DNA from: Pseudolactococcus reticulitermitis
GTDB lineage: Bacteria > Bacillota > Bacilli > Lactobacillales > Streptococcaceae
Assembly (NCBI RefSeq): GCF_002260845.1
Contig: NZ_BEDT01000003.1
Span: forward strand, 248,001-312,000
DNA: 64,000 nucleotides
Direction: 5' to 3'
Position 1 is the first letter of the stretch; each line of letters begins with the position of its first letter. Position numbers and translations under genes: made by a program. The notes below the pieces were generated by a model that saw only the letters and a program-made list of their open reading frames with translations, was not told where the DNA came from and did no database searches. Of the stretch, positions 16,313-25,310 are shown piece after piece.

Positions 16313-16456
16313 CAAGACCAAAACTGTTACTTTAACTCAATTATTATACCACAAATCTAAATCTAGTGTGACCCAAATCTGTGTAGTTACTCCTGCTCGT
16401 CAAAAAAATCATCTTGCAGTTCTCGCAAAATGATTTGAGCTTAAGTCATCAATCGT

Positions 16457-17386
16457 TTACTGAATCTCATCCGGATCTAGGTCATAGAAGCCATGTCCTA
16501 AGGTACGACCTGCTGGATGCAGGCTGCGAATTTCTTCATCAAGGGTAAAGGCTTGAATAGGCGTCAACTCGCCTGCTTCTAACAGCTTTCTCGCTTTAAC
16601 AAAGCATTCAGCAATCTTGACAAAGGTATCGCCTGACGTATAGATGCCGTCTAACTTCCAATGCGTATAGTTTAGCTCTGTCAGGGTGGCAAGTTCAGTC
16701 ATCATGTCAACATCATCAGAAGCAAAAATATGGGTGCCGTGGCTATCTTCATAGATTGAATAATGGGTCGATTCATCCTTAGGTTCGCTCAAAAATAAAT
16801 TGCGAGCCTTGGATTTTTCTTCGTCAGTTTTGATGAAATTATAGTAATTTTCCAGAAGGGGGCGTTTCGACTGATGAATAATCGTTGCACCATAGACTAG
16901 AATTTCGCCAAAAATTTCAAGGTTTGCTGCCATTTTAATCAACTCTTCTTTTGGCAATTCCCGTGATAAAACAGCACCGATGGCGCCTTGTTGCCCCCAG
17001 AAATTGACTTGACGACTGCTGGTTACCATAGTCGAGGCATCATAGATGTAAGGCAGTTGATAGTTATCGCGATTCAAAACGAAAATCACGCCCGTATCGC
17101 CGACTGCGATTTGATCCACTTGAATGTCTTGTAAAAAATCAAGATAAGGCTTAATGGTCGCCATTTTTCCAGGATGCATGATGGCATTTACCGCTACTGT
17201 TACTTGCGCACCTGCTGCGTGTGCCAGTTTGGTCAATTCCCGAATTTCGTCCCAAGTGAAAGCATGAGGTAAACGAAGGGCATAGTCCCTTTCTCCGATA
17301 TAAAGGCTATCAATCCCCAAATCAAGTAAAGCCTGGGCTTGGGCTATATTTTCTACTGTTGCAGTAATCTTTATTTTCTTAGTCAT
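16457..17386 (-). CDS. trhP1: U32 peptidase-like tRNA hydroxylation protein, partner
   Basis: This 309-residue member lacks the Cys cluster of TrhP2 but shares the TIM-barrel start (TATVENIAQAQALLDLGIDSLYIGERDYALRLP) and ends EIRSLHPAGRTLGHGFYDLDPDEI, matching TrhP1 (YrrN). The two subunits are usually adjacent; here a 400-base gap with a MITE-like element lies between them. A TTATAAT -10 lies just upstream and AAGAGG is very close to the ATG, so the start could be a few codons off. Confidence 0.82.
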   Translation of the reverse strand: MTKKIKITATVENIAQAQALLDLGIDSLYIGERDYALRLPHAFTWDEIRELTKLAHAAGAQVTVAVNAIMHPGKMATIKPYLDFLQDIQVDQIAVGDTGVIFVLNRDNYQLPYIYDASTMVTSSRQVNFWGQQGAIGAVLSRELPKEELIKMAANLEIFGEILVYGATIIHQSKRPLLENYYNFIKTDEEKSKARNLFLSEPKDESTHYSIYEDSHGTHIFASDDVDMMTELATLTELNYTHWKLDGIYTSGDTFVKIAECFVKARKLLEAGELTPIQAFTLDEEIRSLHPAGRTLGHGFYDLDPDEIQ

Positions 17387-17577
17387 ACCTCTTATTATAA
17401 CAAGAAATGGGGGTTTCGGCTGATATTTTTCTCAAAAATTCTAGAAATCGGTTTCAAATCGTCAGAAATTTTATAAACAACACCATTTTGTCATCAAGGT
17501 GTAATATTTTAACTGAATTGTAAAATCTATTTTTCCCTAAGCATGGTATCATAAGAAAGTACGATAAGGGAGGCAGT

Positions 17578-17868
17578 ATGGAAGCACCTAAATACGACGA
17601 GGATTTAAATTACTGGCAAGCGCCGACGCGCGACTATTACAGAGAAGAAAAGGCATCTGAAGATAAGATGATAGCCGAAAGATTTAACGAGATTGCCTTT
17701 TTCTTCAATATTGCTGTTTTTTCAGTCCTCATGATTTTAAGTTGCACCATTCTTTCGGCATTTATGCCAAGTGTCCTGAATGTACTTTTATCGATTGCAT
17801 TATCCTTTACGATGTTACAAGTTTCACGACAAGCAATCAAAACATTCCTACGGATTATAAAAAAATAA
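17578..17868 (+). CDS. Small two-segment membrane protein, unknown function
   Basis: The 96-residue protein has a charged, Tyr-rich N-terminus (residues 1-40), two membrane segments (about 42-62 and 64-83) and a basic end (FLRIIKK). The ribosome site AAGGGAGG before ATG 17578 is strong. I do not recognise the family. It has its own terminator and lies convergent to tpiA. Confidence 0.65.
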   Translation: MEAPKYDEDLNYWQAPTRDYYREEKASEDKMIAERFNEIAFFFNIAVFSVLMILSCTILSAFMPSVLNVLLSIALSFTMLQVSRQAIKTFLRIIKK

Positions 17869-17888
17869 GCCTTGCGGCTTATTTTTTT
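17863..17888 (+). terminator. Terminator of the small membrane protein gene
   Basis: AAATAAGCC-TTGC-GGCTTATTT followed by T; overlaps the stop codon. Confidence 0.8.
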
Positions 17889-17915
17889 GATTTCTGGTCA
17901 GATTATTTCTAAAAC

Positions 17916-17951
17916 AAAAAAAGTCTCAGTAATCTAAACCGAGACTTTTTT
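17916..17951 (-). terminator. tpiA terminator
   Basis: AAAAAAGTCTC and GAGACTTTTTT form a perfect stem around a 13-base loop directly after the tpiA stop. Confidence 0.8.
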
Positions 17952-17957
17952 GATGCA

Positions 17958-18716
17958 TTATTTAACGAAGTCCAAAAGTGCCAAGAAGCTGTCAGCTTCA
18001 AGTGATGCACCCCCGACAAGGGCACCGTCAACGTTTTCTTTGCTCATGTATTCAGCAACGTTTTCAGGTTTAACTGACCCACCGTATTGGATACGGACAG
18101 CTTCAGAAACAGCTTTACCGTAAAGTTTTTCAACTGTCGCACGTACAACGCCACAAGTTTCATCAGCAGTGTTGGCATCAGCTGATTTACCAGTACCGAT
18201 TGCCCAGATTGGTTCGTAAGCAATAACAAGGTTAGAAACTTGTTCAGGTGTAAGGTCTTTCAAAGCTGCAGTAATTTGACCTTCAACCCATTCAGCTGTT
18301 TTACCAGCTTCATAAGTTTCAAGTGTTTCACCACAACAGATGATTGGTGTCACGCCGTTTGCGATGATCGCTTTGGCTTTTTTGTTGATGTCTTCATCAG
18401 TTTCGTGGAAGTATTCACGACGTTCAGAGTGACCGATGATGATGTATTTGATACCAAGGTCAGCAATGGCTGCTGGTGAGTTTTCACCCGTGAATGCACC
18501 AGCATTTTCAAAGTAGGCATTTTGTGCAGACAGTTGGATAACATCATCTTTCAAGATGTCAGCAAGTGGTGCAAGGAACAATGCTGGGCTACCGATAACA
18601 GTATCCACAAGGTCAGCAGATGGTGCTTTCCCTTTGACTGCTTCAGCGAAAGCTTTTGCTTCAGCCAAAGTTTTATTCATTTTCCAGTTACCAGCGATAA
18701 TCGGTTTACGTGACAT
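17958..18716 (-). CDS. tpiA: Triose-phosphate isomerase
   Basis: The glycolytic enzyme converting dihydroxyacetone phosphate to glyceraldehyde 3-phosphate. All landmarks are present in 252 residues: AGNWKMNK (Asn, Lys), IIGHSERR (catalytic His), [16 protein letters not shown] (catalytic Glu) and [27 protein letters not shown] precedes ATG 18716. Upstream, the minus strand holds TTGACGCAGGTCAAG, an inverted repeat that also resembles part of the dispersed leader-like repeat described elsewhere. Confidence 0.97.
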   Translation of the reverse strand: MSRKPIIAGNWKMNKTLAEAKAFAEAVKGKAPSADLVDTVIGSPALFLAPLADILKDDVIQLSAQNAYFENAGAFTGENSPAAIADLGIKYIIIGHSERREYFHETDEDINKKAKAIIANGVTPIICCGETLETYEAGKTAEWVEGQITAALKDLTPEQVSNLVIAYEPIWAIGTGKSADANTADETCGVVRATVEKLYGKAVSEAVRIQYGGSVKPENVAEYMSKENVDGALVGGASLEADSFLALLDFVK

Positions 18717-19050
18717 GAGTTCACCTCTAAAATTTTATTATTTGGAACTATACTTGACCTGCGTCAAGATAAAATCCATGCACTCTTATTTTAACACAAA
18801 ATGGGATAATATTCACAATAAATCACGAAATGCCTGAAAATCTACTGAAAATTTACTAAAATTCTCGTTTGACTGAGATTTTTGACTGGGGGCGTTCAAG
18901 TATCCAATCGCAACACAAAATTTTGAAATCATTTGAGATAAATCAAAGAAACCATTCTGAGCGAATAGAGATAAAATAAGACTAGCTGATGACAATTTGG
19001 CTGAATCTCCCCTCATCTGCTCTCATTTTTACCTAGACACCAAAACTATG
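18717..19050. other. Intergenic region upstream of tpiA
   Basis: It contains the tpiA promoter region (several A/T-rich -10-like boxes, none with a convincing -35) and the small dyad TTGACctgcGTCAA (18756-18769). The rest, up to the rlmA stop, shows no frame or hairpin that I can support. Confidence 0.3.
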
Positions 19051-19878
19051 TCAAGACTTTTTGCCTTGTAAAATTTTCACATGAATCGTTGCGGTTTCGG
19101 GTGGCTGTTTGGCAATTTCTAACTTATCTGCTTTTGAAATCTGCCATTCTAATGGGCTCATAGATAAAAAGTCCTGTTGCAGATGTTTAGGGAGGGCAAA
19201 TTCATATTTGATTTCTTTATGCGTCAGGTCAGGAAAATTTTCAGCAAATTTTGCTAGGACAGCCCCATTATCGTAATCAATCGGCAACCCAAAGGCTGAG
19301 CGCAGTTCCTGTAGATAATAGCGATCCGGAATGACCTTCATCACCTGACCACCATGGGCCAAAACGCGATCAAACTCGCGGTAATTAGATGGCGTGAAGA
19401 TATTTAGCACAGTCGCCATGCTTTGATCCGCAAAAGGGAGGTTGGTCAGATCTGACAGGCTAAAGAAGGCCTGCATATCGGTAAGCTCAGTCGCCATATT
19501 GACCCCGTCGAGGGCGATATCAAAGCCAAATTTATGTCCGGCAACATCAAGCAACTCTAAAAAACTCCCCTCGCCACTGCCCACGTCAAGCAGATTACCA
19601 GGCGTGAGCATGGATTGCATCTCGCTCAGCACGGGCGCATACATGCCGGCTTGAATTAGCTGACGTCGCGGTTCAAACATCTTACGTGTGTAGTGGGTCG
19701 TATCTGGCTTAATCGTCAGGAAATTCACCACGCCTTTTTTGCTGATGTTATAGGTATGGCGGTTCTCACAAATCAGCGCATAACCGGCTAACGTAAAGGA
19801 AGTATGACACAGCGGACATCTTAGCAAGTCAATATTTTGCGCCAAATACTGAGCAGACTTATCAATTTTCTTTAGCAT
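19051..19878 (-). CDS. rlmA: 23S rRNA (guanine-N1)-methyltransferase, RlmA type
   Basis: The 275-residue protein begins with a zinc finger (Cys21, Cys24, Cys37, His41 in RCPLCHTSF and CENRHTYN) followed by KKGVVNFL and a SAM-binding fold with LLDVGSGEGSFLELL. This is the RlmA(II)/TlrB group that methylates the G745/G748 region of 23S rRNA and can affect macrolide response. Its ATG directly follows the stop codon of the HepT-like gene, so the two are translationally coupled. Confidence 0.88.
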   Translation of the reverse strand: MLKKIDKSAQYLAQNIDLLRCPLCHTSFTLAGYALICENRHTYNISKKGVVNFLTIKPDTTHYTRKMFEPRRQLIQAGMYAPVLSEMQSMLTPGNLLDVGSGEGSFLELLDVAGHKFGFDIALDGVNMATELTDMQAFFSLSDLTNLPFADQSMATVLNIFTPSNYREFDRVLAHGGQVMKVIPDRYYLQELRSAFGLPIDYDNGAVLAKFAENFPDLTHKEIKYEFALPKHLQQDFLSMSPLEWQISKADKLEIAKQPPETATIHVKILQGKKS

Positions 19879-20235
19879 TTATTTTCTAGCACCTTCTAAT
19901 TCTTGCTCGAGACAGTCTCGAAGCTTTGGGAGCAACTCGCTCAACACCAGCATCTCATCGCTCACCGTCTCAATCACATCTCCCAGCTTAAAGTGATAAA
20001 CTTCATAGTTAATCAAGTCACGAAGTCTGCTCAAACAAGCCCAGTTCATCTCTGGCAATATCTGCTTGGTTTTATCTGAAATCTCACTCAGATGATAGGC
20101 GATATGCTCTAAATGAATCATATAGTCCGTATCGATTTGCCTTCCGACTGTCTTTTCCACCAGCTGAACATGGTCTAGCATCAGATTAACCAGATATAAA
20201 TCAGCTTTCAAATAATTATACAACGAGACTGACAA
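19879..20235 (-). CDS. HepT-like (DUF86) protein without a visible partner
   Basis: The 118-residue all-helical protein has a central segment RLRDLINYEVYHFKLGDVIETV that resembles the 'RNxxxHxY' RNase core of HepT toxins, though the R-to-H spacing is longer, so activity is doubtful. HepT toxins normally sit beside an MNT nucleotidyltransferase antitoxin; none is here, and the partner position is occupied by rlmA. The predicted start is TTG 20235, with AGAAAGG directly against it; TTG 20223 is an alternative. A copy of the dispersed leader-like repeat lies just upstream. Confidence 0.5.
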   Translation of the reverse strand: MSVSLYNYLKADLYLVNLMLDHVQLVEKTVGRQIDTDYMIHLEHIAYHLSEISDKTKQILPEMNWACLSRLRDLINYEVYHFKLGDVIETVSDEMLVLSELLPKLRDCLEQELEGARK

Positions 20236-20345
20236 CCTTTCTAACTTTCTACAATTTCACTTCATGAACTTTTGAAACTGACCTACGCTATTCTCCGTCC
20301 AAGCGGAATCAGTTGCGAATTTTATCCGCTCAAAATCTTTTTAAT
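20236..20345 (-). repeat. Dispersed leader-like repeat, copy A
   Basis: Read on the minus strand: AAAGATTTTGAGCG, then a GATTCCGCTTGGACGG segment, AGCGTAGGTCA, GTTTCAAAAGTTCATGAAG and TGAAATTG, ending in AGAAAGTTAGAAAGG just before the HepT-like start. It matches copies B-D in order and orientation. Confidence 0.6.
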
Positions 20346-20767
20346 TGATGTTTTTGTCTATTATAACATAGAAGCCGCTCTCTAGCACCTACTTGTATAG
20401 GCTGAATCAAACAGGATTTCCGCCACTATTGTTTATGAGACAGGTAGCCATCATAAACACCCTTAATCCTTTTTTATTTACGTTTATTTATATATAATAA
20501 ACGTAAATAATTATTGTTTTTTTATAATTAGATAAAATTAAAAAACATAGTTAGAGTTTTTTGTTTTTTAACAGTCGTTTTAACAAAAACAAGTAACTTA
20601 TAATTAGAACTTTTAAATGACTTACGATATAATAGAAACAAGCGACAATAAGCACACACTTGAGATCAATTCCGATTGATTGCGTCGGTATGCCATCTAT
20701 GCTATCAGCAAGGGCGTTATTTTCCCTGATAGCCATTCGCCAATAAAAAACAAGGAGAACATTAGAA
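20346..20767. other. Upstream region of the Mga-like gene
   Basis: It holds a perfect 13-bp inverted repeat, ATTTACGTTTATT (20476-20488), seven AT bases, AATAAACGTAAAT (20496-20508), which may be an operator or an AT-rich cruciform. Further AT-rich DNA follows up to the plus-strand gene. I reject a 61-codon minus-strand frame at 20551-20736, since no ribosome site precedes it. Confidence 0.45.
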
Positions 20768-22249
20768 ATGAAAGACTTTTTATTAGATAAAGACTCACAC
20801 TATATTTTAAAAATTATCAGCTTGCTTAATGCTGCCCCAAATCACGAGCTGAGCTTGAGTGATTTAGAGACAGAACTCGGTCTTGCCAAACAAACCGTTA
20901 AAAGTTATTTCAACAAGCTACTGGACTATTGTCAGACGCAAGGCCTGAACACTTTTTCCGTTGATGCCAATCACTTTAAAATGGTTCCTGGGACAGCTTT
21001 TAATCTCTATAAACTTCACCATTCCCTCATTCAAAAATCAACCAAGTATCAGATGAGCTATCGTATTTTTTCCGATACGACGACAACTTTCACAAGTCTT
21101 CATCAAGATTTAGGGATTAGCCGTAGTAAATGTTCTGTCCATATCAAACAAATCAACGACTATCTAGCCCCTTACGGTTGCCACATTAATTTCTTACAAA
21201 GAAACCCGATGCATGGCAAGGAACATCAGATCAGATTTGTCTACCATAATCTCTTTTGGGGGCTAGATTTGGAAGAAATTATTCAAAAATCGCCTAGTCT
21301 TGAGGCGGTCAGTCAGCTCTTACTTGACTTTGTACCAAGCCTAGATTACACGACTTTTTTAAGAATCAAATTGAGCTTTTATATTTTTCAAGTGAATACG
21401 CGACATGGTTTCTTTTTGCCTCCAGAAGAAGATGTCTTTGCGACACCCGATTCACCTTATGTCACCTATGATGAATTCTTCGATAAAGTTGAAGCGATTG
21501 GCTTCCTAGATACCTGTCCTGACTTCGAGACGAAACAGCGGGAAGGTCGCTACCTCTACTTTATCTTTTGCCGCGCCAATTTAATCTCCCTTGAAACTTG
21601 GCAGACAACTGGCTTCCAGATTAATCGCTCACTGTCTCTTGAGGTGCATGATCTGATTACCCAATTTCAAAATAGTATTACCTTTCGCTTATCAACAGAA
21701 GAATTAAATTATCTTTCCTACAACCTCACGCTCATGAATCAAGAGGCAGCGATTTTTACAGGCCGAAACAAAGTCTTTGACCTCGGAGAGACAGCTGCTT
21801 TACTTCACCGTGCCACAGCCCAAACCTTTGAATTTATCAATACCTTTATTCAAGATATTAGAGATCACAATCCCAACATTCAAAAACTGATTCTTAATTT
21901 CCCCAATCTCTATTATCACTACATCGTCCTCCTTAAAAACATCCTCAAAAAACACATGGCGCCACTTAAAATATTGGTTCAAACCAATTCATCACCAATC
22001 CATCGCGAAATGCTGATTTCTCAAATTCGTGATGCATCACCTGTGCCTGTCATCGTTTATACCTTTAATCAGCTTAAAGGAAAGAAACCAGATGCTATCA
22101 TTTCAAACTGGATGCCTGAAAACAAATACGCCGATGTGCCGTTCTTTTCAACCTCTTTATTTTACTCCGACTGGAACAAAACGGATCTGGACCATTTCCT
22201 CAATCAACTCTCCGATCGTAAAAACAATTTTTGTCGGTTGAACGATTAA
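20768..22249 (+). CDS. Mga/AtxA-like transcriptional regulator
   Basis: The 493-residue protein has two N-terminal helix-turn-helix regions (about 8-65: LSLSDLETELGLAKQTVKSYFNKL; about 105-150: LHQDLGISRSKCSVHIKQIND), a long helical PRD-like middle and an EIIB-like C-terminal part. This is the layout of Mga-type virulence/surface-protein regulators, many of which respond to PTS phosphorylation. The ribosome site AAGGAG before ATG 20768 is good. Targets are unknown; the surface operons in this window are candidates only by inference. It ends at a bidirectional terminator. Confidence 0.7.
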   Translation: MKDFLLDKDSHYILKIISLLNAAPNHELSLSDLETELGLAKQTVKSYFNKLLDYCQTQGLNTFSVDANHFKMVPGTAFNLYKLHHSLIQKSTKYQMSYRIFSDTTTTFTSLHQDLGISRSKCSVHIKQINDYLAPYGCHINFLQRNPMHGKEHQIRFVYHNLFWGLDLEEIIQKSPSLEAVSQLLLDFVPSLDYTTFLRIKLSFYIFQVNTRHGFFLPPEEDVFATPDSPYVTYDEFFDKVEAIGFLDTCPDFETKQREGRYLYFIFCRANLISLETWQTTGFQINRSLSLEVHDLITQFQNSITFRLSTEELNYLSYNLTLMNQEAAIFTGRNKVFDLGETAALLHRATAQTFEFINTFIQDIRDHNPNIQKLILNFPNLYYHYIVLLKNILKKHMAPLKILVQTNSSPIHREMLISQIRDASPVPVIVYTFNQLKGKKPDAIISNWMPENKYADVPFFSTSLFYSDWNKTDLDHFLNQLSDRKNNFCRLND

Positions 22250-22282
22250 TCAGAAACGCTACCTCCTAAACACGAATGCGTT

Positions 22283-22322
22283 AAAAAGCTCACTCTGATT
22301 TATATGGTCAGAGTGAGCTTTT
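22283..22322. terminator. Bidirectional terminator
   Basis: AAAAGCTCACTCTGA and TCAGAGTGAGCTTTT form a perfect 15-bp stem with a nine-base loop between the Mga-like gene and the end of the asparaginase operon. Confidence 0.85.
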
Positions 22323-22352
22323 GTGACTTGTCCCATTTTTTAATGACTTAGC

Positions 22353-23321
22353 TTATTTTTCAATCAGTGGTGCCGTTCTCGTCTGGATATAGTTTTCCAG
22401 CCATGCCTTATTTGCTTGTTCATGATTTGTTTTACCCGCCACACGATTAGCAATGAAAACAGTCGGTTCTATTTTATCAGTCGCCACGACAAAAGAAAAA
22501 TTAGCAATCGTTGTCGCACAACCATAATCCCCATTTTTATCAATCGCCACAACCGACAAATCACCCACTGTGCCTTTCCGTTTGATTAGCTGTGTTTCTA
22601 AGGCATTAACAGCTTGCTCACAGGCTTCTTGTGGTGACAGACCGTCTCGCATCAAACGGACAATTTCATAAGAGATACAGCCTTTCATCAAGTCCTCGCC
22701 AAGACCTGTTGCACTTGCTGCACCGACTTCACTGTCCGCATAAAAACCGCCACCAGCTATCGGAGAATCGCCAACCCTACCGGCGCGTTTCATAAACAAA
22801 CCGCTGGTAGAAGTCGCTGAAACAATGCTCCCCGCCCTATCAAGGCCAACGACGCCAACCGTATCGTGCCCACGATAAGGGACAATATCAGGTTGAATCG
22901 TTTGACTATTTTCCTTAAAGCGATTTTTATAATGAATCATCGCCCGATCCGTCAGCATGTTTTTCCGCTCAAAACCTTTTTTCTGAGCATACTTTGCTGC
23001 GCCTTCTGCCACCAAAACATTGTTCAGCCTTTCAGTCGAAAGTGCCCGTGCGATTGAAACGGGGTTGGCAAAATCTTGAATCCCTGCAACAGCACCAATA
23101 TCTAAATTATCACCATTCATAAAACCAGCGTCTAATTCGACAATCATTTCTTCATTAGGCAGTCCGCCATAGCCGACTGATTTGTAAAAAGGAAAATCTT
23201 CGATATTTTTGATGGCTGCCTCAATATTATCGGCAATCGTGCCATTATTAGCCAAATTTTTAGCGGCATCACTGACACCCTCTAATGCCATCGCCCATGT
23301 GGCAATGATTCCATATGTCAT
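22353..23321 (-). CDS. Ntn-type asparaginase / glycosylasparaginase family hydrolase
   Basis: The 322-residue protein matches the self-cleaving N-terminal nucleophile asparaginases. The nucleophile is Thr154 in GHDTVGVVGLD, so cleavage before Thr154 would give two subunits; SGLFMKRAGRVGDSPIAGGGFYAD and ATGLGEDLMKG form the substrate pocket. Members split GlcNAc-Asn, isoaspartyl peptides or asparagine; sequence alone does not decide. No signal peptide, so it acts in the cytoplasm. It is the last gene of a six-gene operon with a PTS permease and a dipeptidase, which fits breakdown of an imported sugar-linked or modified Asn compound. Confidence 0.82.
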   Translation of the reverse strand: MTYGIIATWAMALEGVSDAAKNLANNGTIADNIEAAIKNIEDFPFYKSVGYGGLPNEEMIVELDAGFMNGDNLDIGAVAGIQDFANPVSIARALSTERLNNVLVAEGAAKYAQKKGFERKNMLTDRAMIHYKNRFKENSQTIQPDIVPYRGHDTVGVVGLDRAGSIVSATSTSGLFMKRAGRVGDSPIAGGGFYADSEVGAASATGLGEDLMKGCISYEIVRLMRDGLSPQEACEQAVNALETQLIKRKGTVGDLSVVAIDKNGDYGCATTIANFSFVVATDKIEPTVFIANRVAGKTNHEQANKAWLENYIQTRTAPLIEK

Positions 23322-23339
23322 TTGTCTCCCCCTACTTTC

Positions 23340-23852
23340 TTAATAAATCAACGCGGCATCAACTTCTTGCTGATTGCCAACTTGTGCCACAACCTGACAA
23401 ATATTTTCCAAAGCTTCGTTTAAACCTGCGCCACCTTTTTTAGGCATTTTGACAATTGGCAAACTTGCTCGACACGTCGCAATCAAGTCAGCCATTTCGT
23501 CTGACATGGCACAGACAGCTTTTGCCTCTGATTCTTTTTGAATAACTTGGGCAATCTCGACACTCATTTTAGAAAAGTCAAGATAGTCAAAGGAAGGGCC
23601 ACAAATGACGATGTCTGCCCCTAAACGTTTGACCATGCCGACAATTTTTCGTGTCGTAACGGCTTTATCTTCCTCGTAAAGTCCAGTCCCACAATAAATG
23701 GTTGCCAGTAATTGTTCGTCATATTTTATCATCATCGGTTTCATCATGCTACCAGGACCAACCGGATTTTGCGTTGCGGTCAAGGGGATATGCGTGTCAT
23801 CTTTTGTGCCAACACCCGCTTGAATTTGATTTAACACCATTATTATTTTCAT
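23340..23852 (-). CDS. GrdB-like (glycine/betaine reductase B family) protein without selenocysteine
   Basis: This 170-residue protein resembles the N-terminal part of GrdB-type reductase subunits: MVLNQIQAGVGTKDD, ATIYCGTGLY, ADIVICGPSFDYLDF and VCAMSDEMADLI. True GrdB carries a selenocysteine near this GP-F loop and is over 400 residues long; here the frame has no in-frame TGA and the loop has no Cys. No other glycine-reductase genes (grdA, C, D, E) are present, so the protein must do something else. It lies 18 bases upstream of the asparaginase gene. Confidence 0.55.
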   Translation of the reverse strand: MKIIMVLNQIQAGVGTKDDTHIPLTATQNPVGPGSMMKPMMIKYDEQLLATIYCGTGLYEEDKAVTTRKIVGMVKRLGADIVICGPSFDYLDFSKMSVEIAQVIQKESEAKAVCAMSDEMADLIATCRASLPIVKMPKKGGAGLNEALENICQVVAQVGNQQEVDAALIY

Positions 23853-23873
23853 GATTATCGGCCACTCCTTAGT

Positions 23874-25277
23874 TTACAAGTCATCAAAGCTCAACATCTC
23901 ATCTGTAATGCCATTGCCCATCGTTTTAGCAAGTTCTGCTTCATGTTCTTCATTCAGATATTGTTTATCCATAATTTTGATAAATGGCATATAGATAAAG
24001 ACACCCAAAATCAAAAGAAGAAATTGTAAGACAGCACCTGCCCAGTTTGTCGCGAGAAATCCTGAAATAATCACTGGCGTTGTCCATGGAATATTGACCC
24101 CACTACAAATCGGCACCAGTTTAGCCGCCATGGCAGCGTAAGCGATTAAGATATTAAGCGCGGGCACGAGAACAAACGGCACGAGCAAGGTTGGATTTAA
24201 AACGATTGGCAAACCAAAGACAATCGGTTCATTAATCCCAAAAATACCCGGAATGAGCGCCAATTTACCGAGTTCCGTTACCCGTCTTGATTTACAGAAC
24301 AAGAGCATAGCAATGAGTAGGGACAAGGTTGACCCCGCACCACCAAAAGTTGCAAATAAATCTTGAAACTGGTGGTTAATGATATGCGGTGTGCCCACAC
24401 CTGTTTTTAAGAATTCAACATTTTCAAGAGATAAGGTATCCAAAATCGGGTTGAAGACCGCGCCGACAACGCTACCACCATTGACCCCAAGAAACCAGAA
24501 AATATGCAAGAAGAGATAGGCAATACTCATCGCACCTAAGGTATCACCCAGTTTTAGAATCGGTATTTGAAGCCATTTGTAAACCAAATCAAAAACATTT
24601 GTTCCTGCAAAACCAAAGCCAAGATTGACGAACCAAAAAATCGCCATGACGACAAAAGCTGGAATGAGTGCTGCAAAAGATTGGACAACCATTGGTGGCA
24701 CGCCTTCAGGCATTTTAATGACCCAACCTCTTTTTTCTGCCCAAGCATAGAGCGAAACGGCAACAAAGGCACAAATAATCCCAATCAGAATCCCTTTGGC
24801 CCCCACCCAAGCCATGTTAATGCCACCGATTTCAACATCAACACCACCCTCAGCGCCAGCCAAGGGAACATTGCCGGTCACACGAAAAGGCATGAGAATG
24901 AACCAGCTCATCAATGCCACTGCGGCACCAAAAATTTGCGAGGTTTTGATGTGTTTGGCGTAAGAATAACCAATGCCCATAACAGCGAAAATTGCCATGA
25001 GTGAGAAAGTAGAATCCGATGCTTTTTCGAGATAGGCCATCAGCGTTCCCGCATAAATCGGATTCCCATTGATATCAACTAAGTTATGATTGACAACGGT
25101 TGAACGTAGGAAATTCAACCAGCCCTCAATTGGAAAATTGGCGATTAATAGGAATACCGACCCAGCAATCAAAAGCGGTGTCGAAACCATGAAGCCATCT
25201 CGAATGGACATCAAATACTTATTTCGCCCTATCTTCGTCGCCAAGGGAAGCATGAGTTTTTCTAGTTTATTGAACAT
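23874..25277 (-). CDS. PTS permease IIC, lactose/cellobiose family
   Basis: The 467-residue membrane protein has the family hallmark GIFGINEPIVFGLPIVLNP that holds the sugar and SGVNIPWTTP near the end, with about ten membrane segments. It imports and phosphorylates a beta-linked disaccharide or similar sugar compound with IIA/IIB partners; neither is nearby, so it must borrow them. The ATG at 25277 is well spaced from GAGGAG and is preferred to a TTG six bases earlier. The operon context (dipeptidase, asparaginase) suggests a sugar-amino acid substrate. Confidence 0.85.
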   Translation of the reverse strand: MFNKLEKLMLPLATKIGRNKYLMSIRDGFMVSTPLLIAGSVFLLIANFPIEGWLNFLRSTVVNHNLVDINGNPIYAGTLMAYLEKASDSTFSLMAIFAVMGIGYSYAKHIKTSQIFGAAVALMSWFILMPFRVTGNVPLAGAEGGVDVEIGGINMAWVGAKGILIGIICAFVAVSLYAWAEKRGWVIKMPEGVPPMVVQSFAALIPAFVVMAIFWFVNLGFGFAGTNVFDLVYKWLQIPILKLGDTLGAMSIAYLFLHIFWFLGVNGGSVVGAVFNPILDTLSLENVEFLKTGVGTPHIINHQFQDLFATFGGAGSTLSLLIAMLLFCKSRRVTELGKLALIPGIFGINEPIVFGLPIVLNPTLLVPFVLVPALNILIAYAAMAAKLVPICSGVNIPWTTPVIISGFLATNWAGAVLQFLLLILGVFIYMPFIKIMDKQYLNEEHEAELAKTMGNGITDEMLSFDDL

Positions 25278-25310
25278 TTTCAAATCTCCTCTTTTTTATT
25301 TGCTAATGAT

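Noticed and set aside
20551-20736. 61-codon minus-strand frame with a hydrophobic end upstream of the Mga-like gene
   Set aside because: No ribosome site, lies across the AT-rich promoter region, and residue composition is that of random AT-rich DNA.
23340-23852. Selenoprotein (GrdB) with in-frame TGA
   Set aside because: The frame has no in-frame TGA, no Cys in the loop, and no other selenoprotein or grd genes are near.
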